From NCBI GenBank assembly GCA_947492475.1, contig CANLNM010000013.1:1-60937 (forward strand): a DNA stretch of 60,937 bases, in the 5' to 3' direction. The stretch comes from an uncultured Paracoccaceae bacterium. GTDB taxonomy: Bacteria > Pseudomonadota > Alphaproteobacteria > Rhodobacterales > Rhodobacteraceae. Made by a program: the position numbers and the translations under genes. Below are positions 28,801 to 37,242 of the stretch, one piece after another (positions within the stretch are counted from its first letter, which is position 1; every line of letters begins with the position of its first letter). Below the pieces are notes generated by a model that was not told the DNA's origin, did no database searches, and saw nothing but the letters and a program-made list of their open reading frames with translations.

Positions 28801-28923
28801 CTGGGCGCGGGGCAGGTGGAACATCGTGACTTTGTGCTGTCAAAGGCGCAGCGCGAAACGGCGTTTATCACCTGTCAGTCCCGCGCTGCTGACCCCGATG
28901 GTATCATCGAGCTGGATTTGTAG
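25816..28923 (+). CDS. Cobalamin-dependent reductive dehalogenase fused to a flavin/2Fe-2S reductase
   Basis: About 1,035 residues from the ATG at 25816, which has AAGGA seven bases upstream; an ATG at 25780 is also in frame. No Tat signal is present, unlike respiratory RdhA proteins, so it should be cytoplasmic. Residues 1-310 and 340-525 look like two copies of a cobalamin-binding fold. Two 4Fe-4S clusters follow: CDSCKKCARECP from about 526, and an upstream Cys with CGRCMKTCPW near 575. The C-terminal third is a phthalate-dioxygenase-reductase-like unit: RQYSMSGNP (flavin), MGGGIGITPM near 833 (NAD(P)H), and a plant-type 2Fe-2S site CSDGICGVCKC from about 984. This is the architecture of catabolic enzymes such as BhbA; the core resembles NpRdhA. 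It probably removes halogen from an aromatic compound; the substrate is unknown. Confidence 0.88.
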   Translation: MHLGPFSLETLKRHGAVDLLNVPSFDPLRFHIPERPTSIVNAMGDHMAMLDAIRDGMVNRAKSQVPDDVVERSNHLKSFGYFADASMVGVCEIPDLARLETPYRNPDIDRLAVELQTRQTKTFASGIDMIMADLKESMSAPPTTIDGHKNAIVFLYEHPRDPVASEPGADWIMGATAHRSALLAAETAAVIANYIRLLGFEARAHTATTSDVDLNTLAVASGLAMVQNGQVVAPYLGVCFGIAAVTTSMDLSADLPLAELPQSQHKAPFAQRDFAMGAHPFETLKRVQNPTTFIDEPRVPRVPKRTDMFSRALFGDMGKPLQDKAKGGHYVRKSAPSMAQRRALGAFVLLQDGEVQVEQSRIPPQKAHDLVKAASYFLGVDAVGISRCPDWTWYSHDAAGQEIDPPHDQAISMIVDQGFDTMEGSSGDDWIAVAMSMRAYLRFSLQGGVIARQLRNIGYKAKAHTVMDGEVLQPPLLLLAGLGEVSRIGEVILNPYLGPRLKSGVVTTDLPMVHDLPIDFGLQKFCDSCKKCARECPSGAITAGPKLMFNGYEIWKSDSQKCATYRISTEGGAMCGRCMKTCPWNLEGVLADRAFRWAAMKMPATAPVLAKLDDVMNRGALNPVKKWWWDLEIDAEGGYGAARNPVNERSLQKDLNLKYEDQTLAVYPANLAPHPYPYPYPMDREKGIEAYQEMITAEAYKARLEQGDVQGLAHEIATHDDSPVVQVVISKAEPMGQGITKYEMRALDGSDLPEWQAGAHLDIVVAPEFLRQYSMSGNPADRSTYQIGVLKEQAGRGGSALLHRIFAEGRKVFVSKPINHFPLVAGASKTYLMGGGIGITPMIAMAHELHAKGAAFELHYSGRSRAQMGYLDDLAAMPWAQNVQVHVSSEGSRAHLDDILKYTPGAHVYTCGADAYMMAVMDAASDFPEENRHLEYFSVPDMPDYENHAFSIKLMKSGRVLQVPADRTASDVLLENGVHVDVKCSDGICGVCKCGLGAGQVEHRDFVLSKAQRETAFITCQSRAADPDGIIELDL

Positions 28924-28943
28924 TGGGTGCGCCGCGTTGTCGA

Positions 28944-29807
28944 TTATCCCTTTACGGCCCCCGCCGTGAGGCCCGATTGGAATTGACGGGTCATCAACAG
29001 ATAGGCGATGACAACCGGCAAGGTTGAAACAACAACCGAACTGAACACCAGCCCCCATTCTGTCGAATACGCACCGATGAAGGAAACGATGCCAACCGGC
29101 ATGGTCTGCACTTCTGGTTTAAAGGCGAGGATCAGCGGGATAAAGAATTCGTTCCACATCCAAACACCGTTCAGGATCGCAACGGAAATGAGGCCCGGTT
29201 TCATCAGTGGGACAACAATACGCCAGAAAATCTGCCATTCTGTTGCGCCGTCCATACGTGCGGCGTGGATCAGATCACGTGGCAAAGCGGCCGCGATTGG
29301 GGTCAGGACCAGCACACCCAACGGCAGACCCATGGCGATATAGGGAACGATCAACGCCAGCAGCGTGCCAAAAAGCCCGACAGTTTTAAGCACGATAAAC
29401 AGGGGCAGAATGATCGCATGCACAGGCACCAGCAAACCCGCCACAAAAAGCGTATATAGCCCCATGGCAAATTTTTTGGATTTTCGACTAAGACCATAGG
29501 CGATCATGGTTGCCAAAACGGTGCTGACCAAAACGGCGATCGTGGTGACGATGATGGTGTTGGGCAGCGTTAATGACAATTGGGCATCGGTCCAAGCACG
29601 GCTATAGTTTTCGACCCGCCATTGCGCAGGCAGGCCAAAGGGGTTCACAAAGAATTCCGGTACGGATTTAAACGATGCGATGACCATGAACAGGATCGGT
29701 CCAAGCACCCATATTGAGGCAATGACCAGCACCGCCGTTCGGGCGGATTTGCCCATGAACAATCCAAGGTTACTTTGACTGCGGCGCAGCTGAGGTTGTG
29801 GTGTCAT
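28944..29807 (-). CDS. ABC sugar permease, MalG/CUT1 type
   Basis: A 287-residue inner-membrane permease (COG0395). The start at 29807 gives an ATGA overlap with the preceding permease; a longer frame to 29852 is less likely. The EAA loop reads HAARMDGATEWQIFWRIVVPL. It is the last gene of a four-gene minus-strand importer (ATPase, binding protein, two permeases). The substrate is a sugar or oligosaccharide of unknown identity; no catabolic enzyme is in the operon. Confidence 0.9.
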   Translation of the reverse strand: MTPQPQLRRSQSNLGLFMGKSARTAVLVIASIWVLGPILFMVIASFKSVPEFFVNPFGLPAQWRVENYSRAWTDAQLSLTLPNTIIVTTIAVLVSTVLATMIAYGLSRKSKKFAMGLYTLFVAGLLVPVHAIILPLFIVLKTVGLFGTLLALIVPYIAMGLPLGVLVLTPIAAALPRDLIHAARMDGATEWQIFWRIVVPLMKPGLISVAILNGVWMWNEFFIPLILAFKPEVQTMPVGIVSFIGAYSTEWGLVFSSVVVSTLPVVIAYLLMTRQFQSGLTAGAVKG

Positions 29808-30739
29808 CCTTCGATCTCCCGGCGGCGCAGAATGCGGATTAAGCCCCAGCAAATTGCAGCCATAATGAGCATCATTAACAGGGCCATGGCGACGCCAAAG
29901 GCAAACCGAATATCCGCGCTTGAAAATGACGATCCCCCAAATGCAGTGCGATAGATCAGCGTGCCCAGAACATCCGTGCCATAATTGGGTGCCCCCAGTG
30001 GACCGGTTAAGACATAGACCACATCAAAGGTGCGGAACGTGCCGATAAACGTCAGCACGGTCAGGGCGGTAAACGCGGGGGAAAGCTGGGGAAACACGAT
30101 CCGCCAGAAAACCTGCCGGCTGTTGGCGCCGTCCATTTCGGCGGCTTGTTTTAGTTCTGTGGGGACATTTTGCAGCCCCGAAAGATAGATAATGATCGAC
30201 CAGCCCATGGAATTCCAAGCGGTCACAAAAATGATCACAGCTAGGGCCGTGCCGGGCTGAGACAGCCATTGGCCTTTGAGAAAGCCCAGCCCGATCGCAT
30301 CCAGCATTGGATTCACCAAACCGATATTGGGCGATAGCATCAGCGTCCAGACAAAGCCGGTGGCCACAAGCGACATGATGACCGGCAGAAACAGAACCGT
30401 GCGGTAAAACTGCATGAAACGGGGATTTTCGTTGAGCAACACAGCAAGGTAAAGCCCGATGCTGTGTTGGAAAATCAGGATCGCCACAAAGATAATCGCG
30501 TTGTGAAACGCAGCGCGATAGAACGGCCAATAGGTCAGAATTTCGGAATAATTGGCAAGACCGATAAATTTCAGATCATTGCCTAGCCCGGACCAGTTTG
30601 TCAGCGAAATGCCAAAGGCCAGCGCCAGCGGCAACAGCATCACAGCCAGAAAGAACACAAACCCCGGCAACACAAACCAGAGATGGCCGTAGCGCAGAGA
30701 GAATTGAGAAGGCGGTTTTGGGGATGCGGGCATGGGCAC
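29804..30739 (-). CDS. ABC sugar permease, MalF/CUT1 type
   Basis: A 311-residue permease (COG1175) with an N-terminal membrane segment, a long periplasmic loop and the EAA loop KQAAEMDGANSRQVFWRIVFP. It partners the next permease, with which it overlaps by four bases. A hairpin lies between it and the binding-protein gene upstream (30753-30779). Confidence 0.9.
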   Translation of the reverse strand: MPMPASPKPPSQFSLRYGHLWFVLPGFVFFLAVMLLPLALAFGISLTNWSGLGNDLKFIGLANYSEILTYWPFYRAAFHNAIIFVAILIFQHSIGLYLAVLLNENPRFMQFYRTVLFLPVIMSLVATGFVWTLMLSPNIGLVNPMLDAIGLGFLKGQWLSQPGTALAVIIFVTAWNSMGWSIIIYLSGLQNVPTELKQAAEMDGANSRQVFWRIVFPQLSPAFTALTVLTFIGTFRTFDVVYVLTGPLGAPNYGTDVLGTLIYRTAFGGSSFSSADIRFAFGVAMALLMMLIMAAICWGLIRILRRREIEG

Positions 30740-30752
30740 ACTTTCGCAAAAG

Positions 30753-30779
30753 AAGGGGCCGCTCGGATAACGGCCCCTT
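30753..30779 (-). promoter_or_regulatory. Intercistronic hairpin between binding protein and permease
   Basis: AAGGGGCCG and CGGCCCCTT form a perfect 9-base stem with a 9-base loop, followed on the minus strand by CTTTTG. It may act as a partial terminator or a 3' stabiliser that raises binding-protein mRNA over permease mRNA. Confidence 0.65.
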
Positions 30780-30787
30780 TGGTCAGT

Positions 30788-32002
30788 TTAGTTGCTGGGT
30801 TGAACGGCGGCCTGAACCAGTTCGGCGAATTCCATCGGGGTCAATTCACCCAGAAACAACGCCGCGGTGTTTTGCTGTGCAACAGACCAGACATCCCCGG
30901 TTTCGGGCAATTCGTAAAACACCCGCATGTCATTGCTGCGCGTCGCCTGTACGAATTCTTCGAGGATGCGGTTTTCGGCCGGGATGATGTTTTTGTTGGT
31001 TGTCATGGTGATGTTGTCGACAACCATCTGTTGGGCTTTGTCCCCCATCATCCATTGCAAAAACGTAAGCGCGGCTTCGGAATGGTCGGTGTCTGAATTC
31101 ACAAGATAGATGTATTCCAGCCCCGTCACAGTTGCTGGGTTATTGTCACCCACCGCAGGAAAGGGAACAACGCCCAGATCAACATTGGGGTTGATTTCCT
31201 GATAGCCGGCATAATCCGCAGATCCGCCCGGCATCATTGCGCCTTGGCCTAGTGCGGCCAGTGCTTTGCCTTCGACATAGGGCGTGGACAGGGCACCGGG
31301 CTGCATGCAATCCCCGATCTGCTGTAGAAACGCCGCGGCTTCGACCAGATCGGGATCAGTGAAGGCGCGTTCCCCACGGCGCAATTCCGCAAAGCCATCC
31401 ACACCCAGAACCGATGCAGTCAGCATCATATACATGAATGACGGAACGATCCCATCGGATGCAGGAACGATCAGAGGTGTAACGCCCTGTTCCTTCATTG
31501 CGGCGCACATTTCGACGAATTCAGCTTGATTGGTGGGGGGCGTCATGCCGAGGTCTTCGAAGATGTTGCGGTGATAATACAAGCCCACCGAATAGGTTCC
31601 CAGAATTGGAACGCCCCAGATTGATCCGTTCTGATTGATCGCATCCGCCGCTGCGTCGCGCAGGCTGGATGTGTCGAGCTTGCCTGTCAGTTCCATCGCG
31701 TAACCCGCTTGGGCGGCGGCCAGCGTTTCATTGCCCGCAGGCAATCCAAACAAATCAGGCGCTTCGCCCGCAGCGAGGGCTGTGTTTAATCGGGCCGAAT
31801 AATTTGTGCCTGCGATCTCTTCCAATTCGATGGTGATGTTGGGGTGTTCTGCCTCAAACGCATCTAGGATCGCCTCGGCGCGGTCCTTCCATTCGGGGTG
31901 GTTGTGCCACATGGTCAATGTGACATCCTGAGCAAAGGCGGGTGCGATCGCACCAAATGTCATCGCGCTCGCCAATAGGGCGCTTGTCAGTGTTTGTTTC
32001 AT
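30788..32002 (-). CDS. ABC sugar-binding protein, family 1
   Basis: A 404-residue periplasmic binding protein. The start at 32002 has AGGAGGACTAATT before it and a signal peptide (MKQTLTSALLASAMTFGAIAPAFA). The mature N-terminus VTLTMWHNHPEWKDRAEAIL is typical of MalE-like family 1 proteins. It belongs to the operon ATPase - binding protein - two permeases. The ligand cannot be read from sequence; a plant or algal oligosaccharide is plausible given the rest of the plasmid. Confidence 0.9.
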   Translation of the reverse strand: MKQTLTSALLASAMTFGAIAPAFAQDVTLTMWHNHPEWKDRAEAILDAFEAEHPNITIELEEIAGTNYSARLNTALAAGEAPDLFGLPAGNETLAAAQAGYAMELTGKLDTSSLRDAAADAINQNGSIWGVPILGTYSVGLYYHRNIFEDLGMTPPTNQAEFVEMCAAMKEQGVTPLIVPASDGIVPSFMYMMLTASVLGVDGFAELRRGERAFTDPDLVEAAAFLQQIGDCMQPGALSTPYVEGKALAALGQGAMMPGGSADYAGYQEINPNVDLGVVPFPAVGDNNPATVTGLEYIYLVNSDTDHSEAALTFLQWMMGDKAQQMVVDNITMTTNKNIIPAENRILEEFVQATRSNDMRVFYELPETGDVWSVAQQNTAALFLGELTPMEFAELVQAAVQPSN

Positions 32003-32021
32003 AATTAGTCCTCCTGAATAC

Positions 32022-32048
32022 GGTTCGCAGGTCTCCCGCCTGCGGACC
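32022..32048 (-). promoter_or_regulatory. Intercistronic hairpin between ATPase and binding protein
   Basis: GGTTCGCAGG and CCTGCGGACC pair over ten bases with one G-U and a 7-base loop. It lies in the 53-base gap between the ATPase stop and the binding-protein start. No T run follows, so mRNA processing or stability is more likely than termination. Confidence 0.4.
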
Positions 32049-32055
32049 ATTGGGG

Positions 32056-33234
32056 TTAGGTCGCGCGCAACGCGTGACCCGAATTGGGGTCGAAAAAATG
32101 CAAACGATTGGTGTCTACTGCGACCCGCACAACGTTGCCTGACTTGGCTTTTGACTGTGATGAAAAACGGCAAATGCAGGCTGATGTTGCCGCCCCGGCC
32201 AGATTTTCGTCAACAGCGTCGTCATCAATCAACACAGCTGGGGCATCCAGCCCGACATGGGCCATGTGATCGGACCCAAGGGATTCCAACAGCAAAACCG
32301 GGGCCGTCAGGCAGCAATCCTGTGGGTGATCTGGTTTCAGATCTGCATCTTCCAGGTCTTCGGGGCGCAGGCCCACGATGACCTCTGAGCCGACAAAGTT
32401 CAGCAAACCGGGATAGGTCTGTTGGGCCGCTTCAGGCACGCGCAGGGTCTGATCGCCCAATTTAACATGGATCGCGTCATCGGCTTTCATCACCGTACCC
32501 CGCATCAGGTTCATGGCGGGTGATCCGATAAACGAGGCAACAAACGTATTCGCAGGGGCGTTGTAAATATCGTCGGGTGTGGCGACTTGTTGCAATACAC
32601 CATCACGCATCAGAGCAACCCGGTCGCCCATTGTCATGGCCTCTACCTGATCATGGGTGACGTAGATTGTGGTGACGTTCAACTGTCGCTGAATCTGGGC
32701 AACTTCGGCGCGCATTTTCACCCGCAGCTTTGCGTCCAGATTGGACAGGGGTTCATCCATCAGAAACACCGACGGACGCCGGATGATCGCGCGCCCCATG
32801 GCCACACGTTGGCGCTGGCCCCCGGATAACAGGCCGGGCTTACGGTCTAGATACGTCTCTAGTTGCAGGGTCTTGGCAACATCTGCAACGCGTTGAGAAA
32901 TCTCAGCTTTGGGGGTCTTTGCGATCTGCAACGGAAAGGCGATATTGTCGAAAACCGTCATATGCGGATAAAGCGCATAAGACTGAAACACCATCGCGAT
33001 GTCACGATCTCGGGACGCGAAATCGTTGACCACCTGATCGCCGATCAGAACTTCGCCGCTGCTGATGTCTTCTAGGCCGCCAATCATTTTCAGCGCCGTC
33101 GATTTGCCACATCCCGATGGCCCGACAAGCACGAGAAACTCACCGTCTTCGATATCAAGAGACAAGGCATTCAAAGCCGGCGCATGCGCCCCGTCATAGG
33201 ACTTGCTGATTGCGTTCAAAGTGACTTTCGCCAT
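32056..33234 (-). CDS. ABC transporter ATPase, UgpC/MalK type
   Basis: A 392-residue ATPase from the ATG at 33234 (the frame to 33294 lacks family sequence). It has Walker [17 protein letters not shown], signature [15 protein letters not shown], Walker [17 protein letters not shown] and a C-terminal TOBE/regulatory domain. It is first in its operon. UgpC/MsmX-type ATPases often serve several permease pairs, so it could also power the permeases at 43961-45651, which have no ATPase of their own. Confidence 0.93.
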   Translation of the reverse strand: MAKVTLNAISKSYDGAHAPALNALSLDIEDGEFLVLVGPSGCGKSTALKMIGGLEDISSGEVLIGDQVVNDFASRDRDIAMVFQSYALYPHMTVFDNIAFPLQIAKTPKAEISQRVADVAKTLQLETYLDRKPGLLSGGQRQRVAMGRAIIRRPSVFLMDEPLSNLDAKLRVKMRAEVAQIQRQLNVTTIYVTHDQVEAMTMGDRVALMRDGVLQQVATPDDIYNAPANTFVASFIGSPAMNLMRGTVMKADDAIHVKLGDQTLRVPEAAQQTYPGLLNFVGSEVIVGLRPEDLEDADLKPDHPQDCCLTAPVLLLESLGSDHMAHVGLDAPAVLIDDDAVDENLAGAATSACICRFSSQSKAKSGNVVRVAVDTNRLHFFDPNSGHALRAT

Positions 33235-33323
33235 GTTTCCCCCATGCAGTGACCACCCAAAAGGATGCCCCATTGGATGGGATGCTCCCTGCATCCTGTC
33301 CAGTGTGCGACAGAGGCAAACAT

Positions 33324-33350
33324 ATTATATGATTCAAATCAACATATAAT
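33324..33350. promoter_or_regulatory. Candidate GntR operator of the minus-strand ABC operon
   Basis: ATTATATG and CATATAAT are perfect 8-base arms with an 11-base spacer in the AT-rich gap between the ATPase start (33234) and the GntR gene stop (33418). A related TATATGATT half-site lies at about 34229-34237, upstream of that GntR gene, which would suit autoregulation. Confidence 0.5.
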
Positions 33351-33417
33351 CTACACAAATGTTTATTTAATATATTATCTGATATATCGCAACGTTATCA
33401 ATATGATACATGTTCGT

Positions 33418-34074
33418 TTAACGTGGGTTGCGCATTGTCATCAGTTGAAGATGCATTTGATCCCCGGCGCCGTGCACGTGGCGTTTGATGGTTTCAACCG
33501 CCCCGTTGATGTCGCTTTTTCGGAAGGCATCGATCAGTTCTCGGTGTTCTCGCAGCACCTCGGCGTGACGCGCGCGCGAAATGGGGACGTTCATCGCGAG
33601 GGCGTTTAAAATGCGACGTTGCAATTTCCAGATGCCAAAGGCGCGCCGGTTATAATGTTTGCGCGCCATAAACTCATGAAAACGCAAATCGACACCGGTA
33701 AATGTGACCTTATCCTCGACCGAAACCGCCTCTAGCTCGGATTGTATCCGTTCCAGTTCAATCAGGTCCGCTTCGGTACAGCTTTTGGCAAAGGTTTCGA
33801 CAAAATATGGCTCCATCAGTTGAAGAACCTCGAAAATGTCGCGCAGTGATTCCGCATCAAAGGTGGCGACAGTGGCCCCTTTGTTCTGCTCAATCGTGAC
33901 GATCCCTTCGCCTTGAAGCAGGCGCAGCGCTTCGCGGACGGGGATGATTGAGGTGCCGTATCGCGTGGCCAGATCCTGCACCTTTAGGCGGGTGCCACCG
34001 GGAAAGGTGCCCGTGCCAATATCGCCTAGGATGCGGCTGTAAATCGAGGTTGTGTCGCCGACATTCTTTGCCAC
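33418..34074 (-). CDS. GntR-family regulator, FCD type
   Basis: A 218-residue regulator with an N-terminal winged helix (RLKVQDLATRYGTSIIPVREALRLLQGEGIV) and an all-helical FCD ligand domain (MEPYFVETFAKSC, LRFHEFMARKHYNRRAFGIWKL). FCD domains commonly bind a metal and a sugar acid. It is transcribed towards the ABC operon, with an AT-rich 183-base gap holding an inverted repeat, and probably controls that operon. Confidence 0.9.
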   Translation of the reverse strand: MAKNVGDTTSIYSRILGDIGTGTFPGGTRLKVQDLATRYGTSIIPVREALRLLQGEGIVTIEQNKGATVATFDAESLRDIFEVLQLMEPYFVETFAKSCTEADLIELERIQSELEAVSVEDKVTFTGVDLRFHEFMARKHYNRRAFGIWKLQRRILNALAMNVPISRARHAEVLREHRELIDAFRKSDINGAVETIKRHVHGAGDQMHLQLMTMRNPR

Positions 34075-34292
34075 GTTTTACCCTTAGATGATTTTGCCGT
34101 GAAAAAGATGCTGATTTTGCGGTTCTCTTTCATAGCTGATCTTGGTCAGATGTAATATCTTTTTATTCATATCAATAGACATTGAATTGGACAACACTCT
34201 GACCTGTCGATCAATCGGTCACTGATTATATATGATTTTCCGACAAAAACCGCGCCCAGTCGGATCGGTCGGCTGGCCATTGGGATTGGGGT

Positions 34293-34946
34293 CTAGATGC
34301 CCAACGCACGCATTTGCTGTGACATCTGCGTAAACGACCCGTCGACATGCTGTCTGATGACCCGGTCTGCCTCGGCAGCGTCATTTGCTTCGAAGGCGGC
34401 AATCAACGCGTCGTGTTCCTGCAAGATGGTTGCGTGTCGGGTGGCGCTGATGCGCAGGGGCGCGGCGTGAACATTCAACGCGGTGCGCAGTTTTTTCCAT
34501 GTTTCGGCGGCGACCTGATTGTAGTGATATTGGCAAATCAGGCCGTGAAATTCTGAATCGAGTTTGCGGAATTGGGCCATCTGGCCTGTTTCCGCGGCCT
34601 TCAGATGTTTCTGAAGGGTGCGCAATTCCTTTACCATTGCCGGATCAGCATTTTCGGCAAACCAACCGACAAAATAGGGTTCCAGTAGTTTCAGGACCTC
34701 AAAGATATTCTGAATCGTGCTGGAATCTGCCTGTTTGATTGTTGCGCCGCGATTCTGGTGGATCTCTACAAATCCTTCGCCCTGCATCTGGCGCAATGTT
34801 TCGCGCACCGGGCTGGCGCTGACGCCGTAGCGTTTTGATAAGTCCGATATTTTTAACCGCTGGCCGCCCACAAGCCGCCCGCTGGAAATTTCGTCCAGAA
34901 TCGCTTCGTACAGACTGTCGCTGTGGTTCGGGGTGGGCTGAACCAT
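34293..34946 (-). CDS. GntR-family regulator, FCD type (second copy)
   Basis: A 217-residue FCD-type regulator, similar in layout to the one at 33418 (winged helix with SASPVRETLRQMQGEGFVEI; ligand domain with LDSEFHGLICQYHYNQVAAETW). The start at 34946 has AGGAGG upstream; an extension to 34982 is less likely. It is divergent from the oligosaccharide/peptide importer beginning at 35198, with a 16-base perfect palindrome in the gap. It probably controls that operon. The two adjacent GntR genes may be an old duplication. Confidence 0.9.
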   Translation of the reverse strand: MVQPTPNHSDSLYEAILDEISSGRLVGGQRLKISDLSKRYGVSASPVRETLRQMQGEGFVEIHQNRGATIKQADSSTIQNIFEVLKLLEPYFVGWFAENADPAMVKELRTLQKHLKAAETGQMAQFRKLDSEFHGLICQYHYNQVAAETWKKLRTALNVHAAPLRISATRHATILQEHDALIAAFEANDAAEADRVIRQHVDGSFTQMSQQMRALGI

Positions 34947-35066
34947 AAGAATTGGGCCTCCTGTGCCTGCAAAACCATTCAACAGGCTGATCTTTATTAA
35001 CGTCGAAGTCGTGGATTTTCAACGGAATTTACGTTTCCTCGCGAAAAAAGAACGATATTATTAACA

Positions 35067-35082
35067 AAATCGTCGACGATTT
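35067..35082. promoter_or_regulatory. Perfect palindrome, candidate GntR operator
   Basis: AAATCGTCGACGATTT is a perfect 16-base palindrome in the divergent gap between the GntR gene (start 34946) and the binding-protein gene (start 35198). A CGTCGA half-like element recurs nearby (34993 and 35104 region). Confidence 0.55.
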
Positions 35083-35197
35083 GGTAAATTTAGTGCTACT
35101 AAGTCGACGGGAGATTCGGCGGGATATCCGTCGTCGGAAAGATCGGAGGACATTTTTTGTTCTGTCCGGTCACACACAACGGTGGAGGAGCCGGACA

Positions 35198-37135
35198 ATG
35201 AAATTACCGACCTATCGACATGCTTTGAAGGGAACCGTGGCCAGCCTGTGCCTGATGGCGGCAGGGGCTTTGCCCGCATATGCACAAGATTACAGCGAAG
35301 CGCCAATGCTGGCCGAAAAGGTTGCGGCGGGGGAATTGCCCCCTGTTGAGGACCGCCTGCCAACAGACCCAATGGTCATGGAGGTTCTGGACGAAGTAGG
35401 TGAATATGGTGGCACGCTGCGCCGGGCGATCCTGGGCGGGGGTGATCAGCACAATATGGTGCGCCTGATTTCCAACGAAAATTTGCTGCGATGGAATGCG
35501 GATTGGTCTGCTGTGGTTCCAAACATCGCAGAAAGCTATGACGTATCTGAGGATGCGACGACCTTTACGTTCAAACTGCGTGAGGGCATTCGCTGGTCAG
35601 ATGGTGCACCGTTTACAGCGGATGACATCATGTTTTGGTACGAAGTGTTTGGCGACGAACGTCTGACACCGTCCAAACACCCGATGTATGTGGGCGATTC
35701 AGGTCCCGTCGAAGTGACCAAAATCGATGACACAACGGTTGAGTTCAAATTCGGCGAGGCAAATGGCCTGTTTTTGCAGAACATGGCCTATGGGTTTGGC
35801 TATTATGTCGTGAACTATCCACGTCATTATCTAGAGCAATTCCACACAGATTATAACGACGACATTCAGGCGTTGATCGACGCAGAGCCAGCAGCCAGCG
35901 ATTGGGTTCAATTGTTCAACCTGCGGGCAGGTCCCATGCATACGCCAGCATTTTGGCAGAACGCAAATCGGCCGACGCTGCATCCGTGGCATATCGAAGA
36001 GGGCTATGGCACCACGCAGCGCATGGTTGCCTCTCGTAACCCATATTATTGGAAAGTTGACGAATCCGGTCAGCAATTGCCCTATATCGATCAGGTCACT
36101 TGGGAACAGGTCGAAGATCCAGAAGCGATTCTTTTGCGCGCCTTTAACGGTGAAATCGACTATATGGCGCGCCATATCGGGCGGCCTGCAAATCTGGCGG
36201 GTTTGACCGATAACGCCGAACGCGGTCAATACGGGTTCTATGGTGTGGGCGATATTGGTGCCAGCCAGGCGGCGCTGATGTTTAACCTCAATAATCAGGA
36301 CCCGGCCCTGAACGAAATCGTCAATACGTTTGAATTCCGCCAAGCGATGAGCCACGCCATTGACCGCCAAGAGATCATTGATCTGGTCTATCTCGGGGTG
36401 GGTGCGCCAGTGCAGACTTCGCCGCATCCGTCGGCGCCGTTTTACAACGAAGACTGGTCCAAGCAACACACTGCCTTTGATCCGGATGCCGCAAATGCGT
36501 TGCTGGATGGGATGGGGCTGGATCAGCGTGACGATGACGGTTTCCGCCTGCGCCCAGACGGAGAGCGCCTGACATTTGTGTTCCTCGTCGCGGATGTCTT
36601 TGGGTTCCAATATCCTGACGTGATGGAATTGGTGTCGGAATATGCGGCCAATGTTGGGGTTGATATTCAGGTCCGCGCCAGCGACCGGTCACGCCTACAA
36701 GAGGTAGCCTCGGCGGCGGAACATGATGGTTATATCTGGAACTGTCCCGGTGGTCTGTCGGATGCCTATACCAACCCCGATTGCTATCTGCCCCGTGGGC
36801 AGGCCGTATATTGGGCGCCGGAATGGGCTGCATGGGGTGTAGATCCTGCAACAGGCACCGAGCCCCCGGAAAACATCAAGGCATTGTTCACCGCCTATGA
36901 AGGTGTGACCGGATCAGCCGACCCCGCGGTTCAGCTTGCCGCACTCGAAGACTTGATCGAGCAATCCACCAGTCAGCTACTGACAATTGGTCTGATGCAA
37001 AGTGACGGTGCCTTTGGGATCGCGCGCAACAATTTGCGCAACTATCCCGATCCAATGCCGATCGCTGGTCAGCTGTGGACGCCTGCGCCTTATACTGCGC
37101 AGTTCTTCTTTGAAGGCGGCGATAACCTCGATTAA
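35198..37135 (+). CDS. ABC binding protein, family 5 (oligosaccharide/peptide type)
   Basis: A 645-residue periplasmic binding protein. The start at 35198 has GGAGGAG upstream and a signal peptide ending in LPAYAQD. The family 5 hallmark TFKLREGIRWSDGAPFTADDI is clear, with QAMSHAIDRQEIIDLVYLG later. It is long for the family; long members with EYGGTLR-like N-termini often bind oligosaccharides rather than peptides. It heads a five-gene importer followed by a sugar-acid dehydratase, so a uronate-containing oligomer is plausible. The substrate is inferred. Confidence 0.88.
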   Translation: MKLPTYRHALKGTVASLCLMAAGALPAYAQDYSEAPMLAEKVAAGELPPVEDRLPTDPMVMEVLDEVGEYGGTLRRAILGGGDQHNMVRLISNENLLRWNADWSAVVPNIAESYDVSEDATTFTFKLREGIRWSDGAPFTADDIMFWYEVFGDERLTPSKHPMYVGDSGPVEVTKIDDTTVEFKFGEANGLFLQNMAYGFGYYVVNYPRHYLEQFHTDYNDDIQALIDAEPAASDWVQLFNLRAGPMHTPAFWQNANRPTLHPWHIEEGYGTTQRMVASRNPYYWKVDESGQQLPYIDQVTWEQVEDPEAILLRAFNGEIDYMARHIGRPANLAGLTDNAERGQYGFYGVGDIGASQAALMFNLNNQDPALNEIVNTFEFRQAMSHAIDRQEIIDLVYLGVGAPVQTSPHPSAPFYNEDWSKQHTAFDPDAANALLDGMGLDQRDDDGFRLRPDGERLTFVFLVADVFGFQYPDVMELVSEYAANVGVDIQVRASDRSRLQEVASAAEHDGYIWNCPGGLSDAYTNPDCYLPRGQAVYWAPEWAAWGVDPATGTEPPENIKALFTAYEGVTGSADPAVQLAALEDLIEQSTSQLLTIGLMQSDGAFGIARNNLRNYPDPMPIAGQLWTPAPYTAQFFFEGGDNLD

Positions 37136-37144
37136 CCCAACAGG

Positions 37145-37172
37145 TTCTGCACGGCCTCACGGTGGTGCAGAA
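37145..37172 (+). promoter_or_regulatory. Intercistronic hairpin 1 after the family 5 binding protein
   Basis: TTCTGCAC and GTGCAGAA form a perfect 8-base stem with a 12-base loop, ten bases after the binding-protein stop. It is the first of two hairpins in tandem before the permease gene. Confidence 0.6.
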
Positions 37173-37180
37173 TCTTAAAA

Positions 37181-37215
37181 CGGGATGAGGCTTGTATCCT
37201 CCCTGCCTCATCCCG
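37181..37215 (+). promoter_or_regulatory. Intercistronic hairpin 2 after the family 5 binding protein
   Basis: CGGGATGAGGC and GCCTCATCCCG form a perfect 11-base stem with a 13-base loop. There is no T run, so it more likely stabilises the upstream mRNA or slows read-through than ends transcription outright. Confidence 0.65.
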
Positions 37216-37242
37216 CCAATCTATCCTACCGAAAAGATTGAC

